DNA of 25,995 nucleotides from a bacterium. Its GTDB lineage: Bacteria; Hydrogenedentota; Hydrogenedentia; Hydrogenedentiales; SLHB01. Every line of letters starts with the position of its first letter. Within the stretch, counting starts at the first letter, position 1. The position numbers and the translations under genes were made by a program. Positions 15,018-25,968 of the stretch are shown here, piece by piece. The notes beneath the pieces are model-generated. The model was not told the DNA's origin, ran no database searches, and saw only the letters and a program-made list of their open reading frames with translations. Location: the NCBI GenBank assembly GCA_024231375.1, contig JAAEQP010000876.1, positions 1 to 25,995 on the forward strand. The letters run 5' to 3'.

Positions 15018-15254
15018 ATGGCGGACATTAATGCTGCTGAGAAGGTCAAGGAGATCGTTATCGAGAAACTCGACCGCAAGCCCGAAGAGGTCACGTTGGA
15101 GGCCCGGTTCATCGATGATCTCGGAGCGGATTCGTTGGACCTGACCGAGTTGTTGATGGCGTTGGAAGAAGAATACAACATCGACATCGACGACGAAGCC
15201 AACGACATTCAGACGGTTGGCGACGCGGTGAAGTATATCGAATCCAAGCTGTAG
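15018..15254 (+). CDS. acpP: Acyl carrier protein
   Basis: 78 residues, the normal length, strongly acidic. It carries growing acyl chains in fatty-acid synthesis. Ser39 in ADSLDLTE is the 4'-phosphopantetheine attachment site. The ATG at 15018 is preceded by GGGAGGTG (15004-15011), an excellent ribosome site six bases upstream; the ATG at 15012 and GTG at 15009 overlap that site and are rejected. Followed by fabF and rnc, the common acpP-fabF-rnc order in bacteria. High expression is likely given the ribosome site and the upstream extended -10 promoter. Confidence 0.97.
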   Translation: MADINAAEKVKEIVIEKLDRKPEEVTLEARFIDDLGADSLDLTELLMALEEEYNIDIDDEANDIQTVGDAVKYIESKL

Positions 15255-15275
15255 TCGGACAATGTACTCTTCGCT

Positions 15276-15294
15276 GCGGCCAGTTTATGGCTGC
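15276..15294 (+). promoter_or_regulatory. Small hairpin after acpP
   Basis: GCGGCCA (15276-15282), loop GTTTA, TGGCTGC (15288-15294): a seven-pair stem with one G-U pair, 21 bases after the acpP stop. No U run follows. Probably part of the intercistronic control or processing region. Confidence 0.4.
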
Positions 15295-15361
15295 CACGGC
15301 GCGTTTGTGCCGCGAAGATTTCGCATACACATTGAGACACTTTTTCACGCTTCACGCGTGT

Positions 15362-15401
15362 ACACCCAGCTCGCCGCCGGTCTCGACGGCGGGCTGGGTG
15401 T
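15362..15401 (+). terminator. Terminator-like hairpin between acpP and fabF
   Basis: ACACCCAGC (15362-15370) pairs with GCTGGGTGT (15393-15401), continuing inward through a U-G pair and CGCCG / CGGCG, for about 15 pairs. The following bases are TTCAATAA, a weak U stretch. It could give partial termination, letting acpP be made in excess over fabF. Confidence 0.6.
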
Positions 15402-15462
15402 TCAATAACGGGTTCCTTCGGCTGCGCCGCGGACCCGCGGCATGCAACACGGGGGTCGGCTG

Positions 15463-16689
15463 ATGGCAAGAGTTGTAGTGACGGGAATGGGGCTGGTGTC
15501 GCCAGTCGGAAACGATGTGGCCACCTTCTGGCAAGCGGTCCGTGAAGGAAGATCGGGCATCCGGACCATCGACCGGTTCGATATATCCGAGCATTCCACC
15601 ACATTCGCCGGGCTTGCGGAAGACATCGTGCCCAGCGGCATGTCGCTCAAGGACGTTCGACGCCGGGACCGGTATGCCCTGTTTGCCATGGCCGCCGCCG
15701 ACGCGGCATGGGCCCACAGCGGCCTGGAGATCGACCGGGAGGATCCCGGGCGGTGCGGCGCCATCGTGGGAAGCGGAATCGGTGGCATTCACACCTTCGA
15801 GAGCGCCCATCAGCATTTCATGGAGAAGGGGCCGCGCCGGTTGCCGCCCATGACCATCCCGAAACTTCTCACCAATTCCGCCGGCGCCGAGGTGGCCATC
15901 CGCCTCGGGCTCCAAGGCCCCAACAAGGCCGTCGTGTCCGCATGTGCCACCGGCGCGCAGAGCGTCGGCGAAGCCGCCAGTCTTATCGAAACCGGATGGG
16001 CCGACGTCATGGTGGCGGGCGGGGCCGAAGCCCCGGTAACGTCCTTTGGCCTGGCCTGTTTTGGCGCCATGCGCGCCATCTCAAAACGCAACGACGATCC
16101 CCAGGGCGCAAGCCGCCCCTTCGACCTCAACCGCGACGGATTCGTGATGGCCGAGGGCGCCGGCGTGCTCGTGCTCGAGTCCGAAGAACACGCCCGCAAA
16201 CGCGGAGCCCACGTGATCGCGGAGTTGGCCGGGTACGCCGAGACCTGCGACGCCCACCACATTACCGCACCCCGGCCCGACGGATCCGGCGCCGTCAGCG
16301 CCATGCGCCTGGCCTTGGACCACGGCCAGGTCACACCCGAGCAAGTGGACTACTTCAACGCCCACGGTACCAGCACAAAGCAAAATGACGTAGCCGAGTC
16401 CCAGGCGCTACGCACCGTGTTTGGCGACGCCCAACCGCCCACCAGCTCCACCAAGTCCATGGTGGGCCACCTGCTGGGCGCGGCCGGCGCCGTCGAAGCC
16501 ATGGTGTGCGCCCTTTCCATTCAAGACGGCGTTCTGCCGCCTTCCATCAACTTTGAAACGCCGGACCCGGAGTGCGACGTCAATCTGATTGCCAACGAGA
16601 GCCGCGAGGCCCCCGTTGCAATCGCCATGTCGAACTCGCTAGGATTCGGTGGGCATAACACGGCGATCGTATTTAGAGCATATGATTGA
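15463..16689 (+). CDS. fabF: 3-oxoacyl-[acyl-carrier-protein] synthase II
   Basis: 408 residues, full length for the condensing enzyme that extends acyl-ACP with malonyl-ACP. Catalytic residues are visible: Cys161 (VSACATGA), His301 (NAHGTSTKQND) and His336 (SMVGHLLGAAG), with Lys331 just before it. The C-terminal SNSLGFGGHN motif is intact. The ATG at 15463 follows GGGGG (15451-15455) at seven bases; an upstream start at 15442 would add MQHGGRL, which is not family-like. The end overlaps rnc by eight bases, suggesting coupled translation. Confidence 0.96.
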   Translation: MARVVVTGMGLVSPVGNDVATFWQAVREGRSGIRTIDRFDISEHSTTFAGLAEDIVPSGMSLKDVRRRDRYALFAMAAADAAWAHSGLEIDREDPGRCGAIVGSGIGGIHTFESAHQHFMEKGPRRLPPMTIPKLLTNSAGAEVAIRLGLQGPNKAVVSACATGAQSVGEAASLIETGWADVMVAGGAEAPVTSFGLACFGAMRAISKRNDDPQGASRPFDLNRDGFVMAEGAGVLVLESEEHARKRGAHVIAELAGYAETCDAHHITAPRPDGSGAVSAMRLALDHGQVTPEQVDYFNAHGTSTKQNDVAESQALRTVFGDAQPPTSSTKSMVGHLLGAAGAVEAMVCALSIQDGVLPPSINFETPDPECDVNLIANESREAPVAIAMSNSLGFGGHNTAIVFRAYD

Positions 16690-17410
16690 CGAGGTCGGAC
16701 GGCGTGACACCCTACAAACGCTGATCGACCGGCTGGAGATCGAGATAACCGACCTCGAGCTGGTTGACCGCGCGTTGACGCACGCCTCCATCGCCTGCGA
16801 AGCCGACGAGCCTACATACGATTACGAATCCCTCGAGTTCTTGGGTGACGCCGCACTTGGCCTCGCCGTAGCACACCAACTCTTCGAACACGTTCCCGAC
16901 CGGACCCCCGGCGAATACAGCCGCCTCCGCGCCGGGCTCGTCAATCGACGCACCCTTGCACGCGTGGCGCAGGAGTTGGACATTGCCCACGCCATCCGAC
17001 TGGGCAAAGGCGAGGAACTGTCGGGCGGCCGCATGCGCGCGGCGCTGTTGGCCGATTGCCTGGAGGCCCTGATCGGCGCATTGTACCTGGACCAGGGCTG
17101 GGACGCCGCCGCGGCCTTTGTCGCGCGCGTGTTTGGCGGCGAGGTCGATCGGATGCTGACCGCCGAACCCGTTTGGGACTTCAAATCGCGCCTTCAGCAC
17201 CATTGTCAGGCCAAGCGCATCGGGTTGCCACGGTTCGACTTGGTTCGATCCGAGGGTCCCGATCATCAAAAAGAATTCGAAGTAGAAGTCTTCCTCAGGA
17301 ACACTGCGGTGGGCCGGGGTGTTGGCTTCAGCAAGAAGGAAGCAGAGCAGAATGCTGCCCGCGAGGCCCTCGCCCACGAAGGCGTCAACATCGGGCACGG
17401 TAGTAACTAG
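16682..17410 (+). CDS. rnc: Ribonuclease III
   Basis: 242 residues. Cleaves double-stranded RNA in rRNA and mRNA processing. The nuclease domain holds the signature ESLEFLGDAAL (Glu49, Glu52, Asp56) and the second metal-binding pair Asp125 and Glu128 (ADCLEALIGA). The double-stranded-RNA-binding domain spans about 165-235 and ends with SKKEAEQNAAREAL. The ATG at 16682 overlaps the fabF stop; it has no strong ribosome site, consistent with coupling to fabF. A GTG at 16649 in frame would add 11 residues and cannot be excluded. Confidence 0.96.
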   Translation: MIDEVGRRDTLQTLIDRLEIEITDLELVDRALTHASIACEADEPTYDYESLEFLGDAALGLAVAHQLFEHVPDRTPGEYSRLRAGLVNRRTLARVAQELDIAHAIRLGKGEELSGGRMRAALLADCLEALIGALYLDQGWDAAAAFVARVFGGEVDRMLTAEPVWDFKSRLQHHCQAKRIGLPRFDLVRSEGPDHQKEFEVEVFLRNTAVGRGVGFSKKEAEQNAAREALAHEGVNIGHGSN

Positions 17411-17473
17411 GCGGACGGGGGGCCGTTCCCAACAATGGATGCCCACCCACGCCGTATGTAGGGAGCACAAGCC

Positions 17474-19525
<2,052 letters not shown>

Positions 19526-19550
19526 GCGCAGGCAACAGTCCCAAGAACCC

Positions 19551-19588
19551 AACCGGGCTCCGGCCACAAGCCGTGGGCTCGGTTTCTC
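19551..19588 (+). terminator. Intrinsic terminator after hppA
   Basis: AACCGGGCTC (19551-19560) pairs with GGGCTCGGTT (19575-19584) using two G-U pairs, and CGGC / GCCG closes the inner stem around loop CACAA. TTTCTCT follows. Placed 25 bases after the hppA stop, it ends the acpP-to-hppA run. Confidence 0.75.
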
Positions 19589-19674
19589 TGTCCATGGCCA
19601 TCGGGCATCGCCGTAGGTTATCCTGTCCTCTCGCGGAAGAATGGAGATGGAAGCCACGAACCAGGGGAACCACG

Positions 19675-21555
19675 ATGAGTTTCGGCCAGTGGATCTGGGT
19701 TGGAGGTGTAGTCCTACTCGCGGCCGTGGCGGTCGCAGATACGACATTCTATGTGGCCGAGGACGGCAACGACGCCTGGTCGGGTACCCTCCCGGCGCCG
19801 AATGCCGCCGGTGACGACGGTCCGTTTGCATCGCTGACGCGCGCACGCGACGCCATCCGTGCGCTGAAGCAGGCCAACGGCGGATCCCTCGCCGAACCCG
19901 TGGCCGTCCACGTCCGCGAAGGCTTCTACTTCCTGTTGGAGCCACTAGTCTTGTCCCCTGGGGACTCCGGCGCCGAGGCGTGCCCCGTCACCTACGCCGC
20001 CTACCCCAACGAACGCGTCGTCATCAGTGGAGGGCGCCGCATCGGCGGATGGCGGAAGGGCACCGACGGTGTCTGGCGCACTACGGTGCCTGAGGTGGCA
20101 TCAGGCGCGTGGACGTTCCGGCAACTGTTCATAGGCGACGACTCGGACGCCCGGCGGTACCGTCCGAACCGGGGCGCCTTCCTCGTGGCTGCGTTGACCG
20201 ATGCGCCGGCGCGCGATGTGCGCAGTCGACACGTCCAGAGTCAGGATGAGTTTCACTATTACCCCGGCGACATCGAAGCGTGGGAGAACCTGGACGACGT
20301 GGAAGCGGTGGTGTTGCACGATTGGACCGCGTCGCGCCTTCGCATCCGCGAGCTGGCCCCGTCCAGCGATGCGCCGGACGCGCAGCCCTATCCCACGGTA
20401 CGGTTCACCGGTTACCCCGTCTACCGCGTCGGCCATTGGTACGCCAACAACCATAACCCCTACTACATGGAGAACGTGAAGGAGGCCTTCGGCACGCCGG
20501 GCGAGTGGCATCTCGACCGGCCGTCAGGCGAACTCGCCTACACGCCACGTCCCGGCGAGGACCTCGCAAAGACACCGGTCTACGCACCCCACACGACCCG
20601 TCTGGTGCAACTCAAGGGCGATCCCGGCGAGGGGGCCTTTGTCGATCACGTGCGATTCTCGGGACTCGAATTCCGCTACACCGGTTGGCAGTGGCCTGCC
20701 GCGGGATACTCCTCGCGTCAGGGCATGATCGACCTACCATCCGCCTTCGAGGCACGGGGCGCGCGGCACTGCCGGATCGAAGGGTGTACGTTCGCCCACC
20801 TCGGCGCGTACGCGGTCAACTTCGGCGCCGGGTGCCACGACAACGCCGTGGTGGGCAACCGCATGTACGACCTGGGCGGTGGCGGGGTGAAGGTTGGCGT
20901 CACGAAGCCCGACGCAGTGGCGCCCGAACTGCCCACCAACAATGAAATCGGCAACAATGTCATCTCGGACGGCGGTCTGATCCACTTCTCTGCCCATGGC
21001 GTCTGGGTCGGCATCGTGCAGCGGGCGCATGTGCATCACAACATCGTTCGCCGGTTCCTGTACAGCACGGTCTCGGGCGGTTGGAAATGGGACGAGAGTC
21101 CCACGTCGTGCCGGGAGATTCTGTTCGAATACAACCACATTCACGACGCCATGATGTTGCTGGCCGACGGCGGCGGCATTTACACGCTCGGGTTCCAGCC
21201 CGGCACGGTAATGCGCGGCAACCTGATCCACGACGTACACCGCAGCCCTTATGCAGGGCGAGCGCCCAACAATGGTTTCTTCTTCGACCAAGGCAGCAAA
21301 GGGTTCCTCGTCGAGAACGCCATCATCTACAACACCGCGGGCGATCCCGTGCGCCACAATCAGAGCCAACACGATTGGCTCACCTGGAAGGACAACTACA
21401 TCGGCATCGCGCCGGACAGTCCCGAGTTCCCCAAGGAACTGGCCGCCAAGGCCGGACTTGAGGCCGAGTACCGGCATCTGGACGCAGCGCCCACCAGCGT
21501 GCCCATGCCGCCGCTGCTGGCCATGCCCTATCCGAAGGTCCCCAACGAAGAATAG
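19675..21555 (+). CDS. Secreted right-handed parallel beta-helix protein, GH141-like
   Basis: 626 residues. A signal peptide covers residues 1-21 (WVGGVVLLAAVAVA, cleavage before DTTFYV). The start YVAEDGNDAWSGTL followed by PFASLTRARDAIRAL, LSPGDSGAE and VTYAAYPNERVVISGG is the standard opening of GH141-like proteins and related pectate-lyase-like beta-helices. From about 320 to 600 the repeating N-x-I and H-x-I rungs (HHNIVRRF, EYNHIHDAM, RGNLIHDVH) build the helix. The motif DGGGIYTLG (Asp498) and WDES (Asp473) are candidate active-site features. The ATG at 19675 is chosen for the signal peptide and a nearby AGGGGA. A separate unit after the hppA terminator. Substrate unknown; a fucosidase- or xylanase-like role is possible by family. 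Confidence 0.88.
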   Translation: MSFGQWIWVGGVVLLAAVAVADTTFYVAEDGNDAWSGTLPAPNAAGDDGPFASLTRARDAIRALKQANGGSLAEPVAVHVREGFYFLLEPLVLSPGDSGAEACPVTYAAYPNERVVISGGRRIGGWRKGTDGVWRTTVPEVASGAWTFRQLFIGDDSDARRYRPNRGAFLVAALTDAPARDVRSRHVQSQDEFHYYPGDIEAWENLDDVEAVVLHDWTASRLRIRELAPSSDAPDAQPYPTVRFTGYPVYRVGHWYANNHNPYYMENVKEAFGTPGEWHLDRPSGELAYTPRPGEDLAKTPVYAPHTTRLVQLKGDPGEGAFVDHVRFSGLEFRYTGWQWPAAGYSSRQGMIDLPSAFEARGARHCRIEGCTFAHLGAYAVNFGAGCHDNAVVGNRMYDLGGGGVKVGVTKPDAVAPELPTNNEIGNNVISDGGLIHFSAHGVWVGIVQRAHVHHNIVRRFLYSTVSGGWKWDESPTSCREILFEYNHIHDAMMLLADGGGIYTLGFQPGTVMRGNLIHDVHRSPYAGRAPNNGFFFDQGSKGFLVENAIIYNTAGDPVRHNQSQHDWLTWKDNYIGIAPDSPEFPKELAAKAGLEAEYRHLDAAPTSVPMPPLLAMPYPKVPNEE

Positions 21556-21557
21556 GC

Positions 21558-21580
21558 GGCGCCAGGCCCGGGCGCCTTTT
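21558..21580 (+). terminator. Short intrinsic terminator after the beta-helix gene
   Basis: GGCGCC (21558-21563), loop AGGCCCG, GGCGCC (21571-21576), then TTTT (21577-21580). The hairpin is short but GC-only, and begins three bases after the stop codon. The next gene's ribosome site starts immediately after it, so leaky termination is likely. Confidence 0.55.
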
Positions 21581-21596
21581 GTGGAGGCAAGGAAGT

Positions 21597-22121
21597 ATGG
21601 ACATTCATAGCACCGACAAGAACATCGTACTCATCGGCATGCCCGGGGTGGGCAAGAGCACGGTCGGCGTGCTTCTCGCCAAGGCGTTGTCGCGGAGTTT
21701 CATGGACACGGACGTCAGCATTCAGGCCCTGGAATGCCGCCGCCTCCAGGACATCATCGACGCCGAAGGAACAGACCGGTTCCTGACTATCGAGGAGCGC
21801 AACCTCCTCATGCTGGACTGCGTGCGCCACGTCATTGCCACGGGCGGCAGCGCCGTCTACAGCGAACCCGCCATGGACCACCTCAAGAACACCGGCGTGG
21901 TCGTGTATCTCAAACTGCCCTTCGACCATCTCGAACGCCGTATCGCCAATCTCGACTCGCGCGGCGTGGTCATGGGACCCGGCCAAGGACTGGCTACGTT
22001 GTACGAAGAACGTACGCCTTTGTATGAACGCTATGCAGACGTGGCCGTGGAATGCACCGGCCTCACCCACGACGAATCGGTGGCGGCCGTCGTGTCCGCA
22101 TTGGAGACCTACGAAGAGTGA
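21597..22121 (+). CDS. Shikimate-kinase-like small kinase with altered substrate site
   Basis: 174 residues, the size of shikimate kinase. The nucleotide-binding P-loop is intact (GMPGVGKST, 14-22) and DTD is present at 37-39. RTPLYERYAD (139-148) matches the conserved C-terminal arginine region. Two substrate-binding landmarks differ: the usual FR-xx-E reads F62-L63, removing the shikimate-contacting arginine, and the GGG loop reads GGS (83-85). The lid region (SRGVVMGPGQG) is also unusual. Chosen ATG at 21597 has GGAGG nine bases upstream. It lies between two secreted carbohydrate-related proteins and no other aromatic-pathway gene is present. It may phosphorylate a different small alcohol or sugar, or be a diverged aroK; I leave the symbol empty. 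Confidence 0.82.
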   Translation: MDIHSTDKNIVLIGMPGVGKSTVGVLLAKALSRSFMDTDVSIQALECRRLQDIIDAEGTDRFLTIEERNLLMLDCVRHVIATGGSAVYSEPAMDHLKNTGVVVYLKLPFDHLERRIANLDSRGVVMGPGQGLATLYEERTPLYERYADVAVECTGLTHDESVAAVVSALETYEE

Positions 22122-22152
22122 CGGCATCGCCGTCGCGCAGGAGATCCACGCA

Positions 22153-25100
22153 ATGAACGCTGTCAGTATGGCCGGCGCAATACTCACTTTGCTGGCACTT
22201 GTGCTTCTGCCCGGTCGGGCCGAGGCGGCGTCCCAGGACATCCCCTACGGTGTCGCGTCGTGGCCGTCCGACGGACTGGGCAACCATCGTGCCGTGGTGT
22301 CGGTAGCGAAAACCGCCGACGCGGTCCGCGTGACCATTCCATGGCGCAGACGCGCCCAGGACCCTGCGCCGACCGGCATTGTGGTGGTCGATGCGGCCAC
22401 GGGCAAACGCGTGAAGAATGTGGCCGTGCGCGTCGCAACCGTCGAGGAAGGCGAGATTGCGTTCCAGCCTGACACGGCGCCCGGCGACTACTATGTCTAC
22501 TACATGCCCTACCGGCATAAGGGCCCCCATCACCAGTTCCGCACCGAGTATCTGCCTTTCGAACAGACAGCCGACCCCGCGTGGGCCGATTCGCTTACCG
22601 ATGCGTGGGACAAGCTCCCCGTCGCCAAGGTCGCGGCCATTCAGGCCCGGACCGAGTTCGACTGGTTCGATCCCATGGAGGTATGCGCCACCAAGGCTGA
22701 GACGGAGGCCCTCGTGGCCGCCCACCCCGACGCGCCGTACCTGGTGTTCCCAGAGGACCGCGAGCACGCCATCCGCATGCCCGACGCAGTGCCGTTACGA
22801 TGGGCCCAGCACGGCCCTGCCGACACCCTCACCGGCGCCGCCATGCGCGGCGAGTACTACGCCTTCCAGGTAGGCCTGTTCGCGGCGAAGGCGGACCTCG
22901 GTCCCATCCGCGTCACATTCGGCGACCTCACCGGACCCGGCGGCACAATCCTCGCCTCCGAATTCACGTGCTTCAACACCGGCGGCATCGACTGGTTGGG
23001 CCGTCCCTTCGACAAGGCCTGCACGGTACCCAAAGGCCGGATTCAGGCGTTGTGGTGCGGCGTACCGATTCTCGAGGCGCTGGCGGCGGGCCGCTACGCC
23101 GGCCGGGTCACCGTTCAACCCGAAGGCGCACCGGCCACTACGGTCTCGCTCACAATCGACATTGCGGAAGACATCATTGCGGAGCACGGCGACAACGAAC
23201 AAGGGCGCTTGTCGCGGCTGCGCTGGCTCAACTCGACGTTGGGACTCGACGACGACATCATCCCGCCGTACACGCCCTTGGCGGTGGACGGGTCGCGGGT
23301 CGGCTGCCTCTTGCGCGATGTGACCTTCGGTCCGGACGGGTTGCCCGCAAGTATCCGGGCCAACGACACGGAAATCCTCGCGAACCCCATGCGGTTCGTG
23401 GTGGAGTCCGCCGACGGCGTAGTCGACTGGAAGGAACTCGATGCGGCCGTCGTAACGAAGGAAACCCCCGGAAAAGTTGAATGGGTCGCCACACGCACGG
23501 CCGGCGCGCTGACGATCCGGTGCCGTGCCCTCATGGAGTTCGACGGCTACATCAACTACTTCGTCGAACTCACGGCGTCGGAACCGCTTCAACTGACCGA
23601 CGCGCGGCTCGAGATCCCCATCCGCCGCGATGTGGCCTCCTACATGATGGGCATGGGCCGCAAAGGCGGGTACCGGCCCGAATCGTGGGAATGGGACTGG
23701 GCCGATCGTCGCGCCAACAACAGCCTGTGGCTGGGCGATGTCCAGGCGGGGCTGCACTGCAAACTGAAAGACCCCGAAGACCGGTGGAATCTGTACCACT
23801 TGGGCGACGATTCCGTGCCCGAATCGTGGGAGAACAGCGGCAATGGCGGCTGCACCCTATCCGAATCGGGCGACGATGTGGTCATCCGTGCATTCAGTGG
23901 CGCCCGCGCCATGGCTGCCGGTGAAACCCAGTTATTCCGGTTCGGGTTGTTGCCCACCCCGGTCAAGCGACTCGACAACGCCCACTGGAGCCAGCGCTAC
24001 TACCACGCCTACGTGCCCGTGAAACAGGCCAAGGACGCCGGCGCCACCATCGTGAACATTCATCACGCCAACGAACTCAATCCCAACATCAACTACCCCT
24101 TCATCGAAGTCGACCGCCTGGGCGCGTACATTCGCGAAGCCCACGACGCCGACCTGAAGGTGAAGATCTACTATACGGTCCGCGAACTGAGCAACCGCGT
24201 TGCGGAACTGTGGGCGCTTCGCAGTCTCGGCCACGAAATCTACACGCCCGGCGCGGGTGGCGGATACTCGTGGCTTCACGAGCATCTCGTGTCCGACTAT
24301 GCTCCCGCGTGGCACGAACCACGACTGCCCAACGGCGAGGTCGACGGGTCCATCGCCACGACCGGCCTCTCGCGTTGGCACAACTACTACATCGAGGGTC
24401 TGGGCTGGTTGCTGCGCCATATGGAAATCGACGGCCTCTACCTCGACGGCATCGGCTACAACCGCGACATCATGCAGAGGGTCCGCAAGGTGATGGACCG
24501 TACACGGCCCGGTTCGCTCATCGACTTCCATTCTGGCAACAACTTCCATCCCAACTACGGGCTGAGCAATTGCGCCAATCAGTACATGGAACTGTTCCCT
24601 TACGTGAACAGCCTGTGGTTTGGCGAGGGCTACGACTACAACGAATCGCCCGACTACTGGATGGTGGAGATTTCGGGTATTCCCTTCGGCCTGTACGGCG
24701 AGATGCTTCAGGGCGGAGGCAACCCCTGGCGCGGCATGGTCTACGGCATGAGCAACCGCTTCTACCACGATACGAACCCCTCGGCGATCTGGGGGCTGTG
24801 GGACCAATTTGGCATCGCCGAGTCGCGCATGCATGGCTACTGGGAATCGGAGTGCCCCGTCCGCACGGGCCACAACGACGTCCTTGCCACCGCGTATGTG
24901 GCGGACGGCCGCACCCTCATCGCCCTTGCCAGTTGGGCGGACAAGCCCGTCCAATGCACGTTGGACGTCGACTGGGCCGCCCTGGGTCTCGACCCAACCA
25001 AGGCCGCCCTCTACGCCCCGCCTCTCGACGGCATCCAGCCGGGCGCCCTCTTCAAGCCCGACGCTGCCATCAACGTTATGCCCGGCCGCGGCTGGCTGCT

Positions 25101-25731
25101 CATCTGCGACGAGGAAGAACGCGAACTCCCCGCTCAGGCCAACGCCTACGACGACGCGGCACTCGTGTTGGAAGAACAATTCCACGGCGCTACCCTCGAT
25201 GCTGCCTGGACCGCGCACCAATCCACCCATCCCGGCACGGCCCTGCGCACCGGCGACGGCCTCGCCATCGACACCGCCGCCAACTGCACCGCTTTCGTGT
25301 CGCGCGACTTGCCCGACGGTGTCACCATGGTGGAATGCCGCATCCGGCTGGGCTCCGACGGAGGTGCGACGTGGGGTCCCGGATTCGCGGTCACGTGGCC
25401 CGGTCATGTCCTCCGCGTGAACCTGCGTGCCGAAAACCGGTTCGGCGTCGACGTCGATGGGGGACAACAGCACTTCGCGGGATACGTGGACCCCCCTCAG
25501 TGGTACCGCGTGCGCGTCCGGTGTGAAGGAGCCGCCATCCATGCCGAAGCATCCATGGACGGTATCGTGTGGGAGACGCTTCACATGCTGGCAAACGCCG
25601 CGCCGAACGACGGATTCGATGCCGTCATCGCCGGTAAAATGCACCCGTCGGGCCGCAATGAAGATCACACGGAGACCGGCCCCATGGGCACGTGTACCAT
25701 CGGAAGTGTTCAGGCCTACGAGACGAAGTGA
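22153..25731 (+). CDS. Large secreted glycoside-hydrolase-like protein (GH123_N/DUF6067-like) with C-terminal sandwich domain
   Basis: 1192 residues. Signal peptide at 1-25 (ILTLLALVLLPGRAEA). Beta-rich N-terminal half, with MRGEYYAFQVGLFAA near 230 as in the N-terminal domain of GH123-type and DUF6067 proteins. A TIM-barrel-like section follows at about 610-900: VKIYYTVRELSN, HEIYTPGAGGGYSWL, then DGLYLDGIGYNRD (Asp760, Asp765) and SLWFGEGYDYNES (Glu825). The last 190 residues (LVLEEQFHGATLDAAWTAH to the end) form a jelly-roll-like carbohydrate-binding or laminin-G-like domain. The ATG at 22153 has AGGAG nine bases upstream and sits 31 bases after the kinase gene, so the two may be cotranscribed. 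The family name is from memory of motifs; the substrate is unknown. Confidence 0.82.
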   Translation: MNAVSMAGAILTLLALVLLPGRAEAASQDIPYGVASWPSDGLGNHRAVVSVAKTADAVRVTIPWRRRAQDPAPTGIVVVDAATGKRVKNVAVRVATVEEGEIAFQPDTAPGDYYVYYMPYRHKGPHHQFRTEYLPFEQTADPAWADSLTDAWDKLPVAKVAAIQARTEFDWFDPMEVCATKAETEALVAAHPDAPYLVFPEDREHAIRMPDAVPLRWAQHGPADTLTGAAMRGEYYAFQVGLFAAKADLGPIRVTFGDLTGPGGTILASEFTCFNTGGIDWLGRPFDKACTVPKGRIQALWCGVPILEALAAGRYAGRVTVQPEGAPATTVSLTIDIAEDIIAEHGDNEQGRLSRLRWLNSTLGLDDDIIPPYTPLAVDGSRVGCLLRDVTFGPDGLPASIRANDTEILANPMRFVVESADGVVDWKELDAAVVTKETPGKVEWVATRTAGALTIRCRALMEFDGYINYFVELTASEPLQLTDARLEIPIRRDVASYMMGMGRKGGYRPESWEWDWADRRANNSLWLGDVQAGLHCKLKDPEDRWNLYHLGDDSVPESWENSGNGGCTLSESGDDVVIRAFSGARAMAAGETQLFRFGLLPTPVKRLDNAHWSQRYYHAYVPVKQAKDAGATIVNIHHANELNPNINYPFIEVDRLGAYIREAHDADLKVKIYYTVRELSNRVAELWALRSLGHEIYTPGAGGGYSWLHEHLVSDYAPAWHEPRLPNGEVDGSIATTGLSRWHNYYIEGLGWLLRHMEIDGLYLDGIGYNRDIMQRVRKVMDRTRPGSLIDFHSGNNFHPNYGLSNCANQYMELFPYVNSLWFGEGYDYNESPDYWMVEISGIPFGLYGEMLQGGGNPWRGMVYGMSNRFYHDTNPSAIWGLWDQFGIAESRMHGYWESECPVRTGHNDVLATAYVADGRTLIALASWADKPVQCTLDVDWAALGLDPTKAALYAPPLDGIQPGALFKPDAAINVMPGRGWLLICDEEERELPAQANAYDDAALVLEEQFHGATLDAAWTAHQSTHPGTALRTGDGLAIDTAANCTAFVSRDLPDGVTMVECRIRLGSDGGATWGPGFAVTWPGHVLRVNLRAENRFGVDVDGGQQHFAGYVDPPQWYRVRVRCEGAAIHAEASMDGIVWETLHMLANAAPNDGFDAVIAGKMHPSGRNEDHTETGPMGTCTIGSVQAYETK

Positions 25732-25805
25732 GAGGTCTCATAGGGCCGCTGACGGAGCCTGAACGACAGAGCCAAACGAACCCCGAAAACAGAAGCGAAA
25801 ACGCC

Positions 25806-25858
25806 GGGACTTACCCCAGCGAAGTCCGCCGGCGGCGGACGAAGAGGGGTCTGTAGGG
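25806..25858. repeat. Structured palindromic repeat, family B, copy 3
   Basis: GGGAC at the left end, ACCCC / GGGGT in the middle stem, and GTCCGCC, three bases, GGCGGAC at the core. Aligned with the other two copies it keeps the AAGTCCGCC...GGCGGACG core, but the middle arms differ and still pair. It lies about 75 bases after the stop of the last gene. Confidence 0.65.
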
Positions 25859-25917
25859 CTGTTGAGAAAGCTGCAACCCCGACGATCCCAGTCCTGCCGA
25901 GAGACGCCACCTTTACG

Positions 25918-25944
25918 TCATCCCGAGCGAAGTCGAGGGATCTC
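25918..25944 (-). repeat. REP-like palindromic element, copy 6
   Basis: TCATCCCGAGCGAAG followed by TCGAGGGATCTC. The left arm of an inverted pair with the next copy; between them lie 24 bases. Confidence 0.88.
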
Positions 25945-25968
25945 TTGTAGGTAGGCGCTCGCCGATGA

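Noticed and set aside
19619..19624. TATCCT as a -10 for the beta-helix gene
   Set aside because: It matches four of six bases, lacks a -35 partner, and such matches are expected by chance.
23932..25668. Open frame of 578 codons on the minus strand inside the large hydrolase gene
   Set aside because: It is antisense to a continuous, signal-peptide-bearing protein and has no domain or plausible start.
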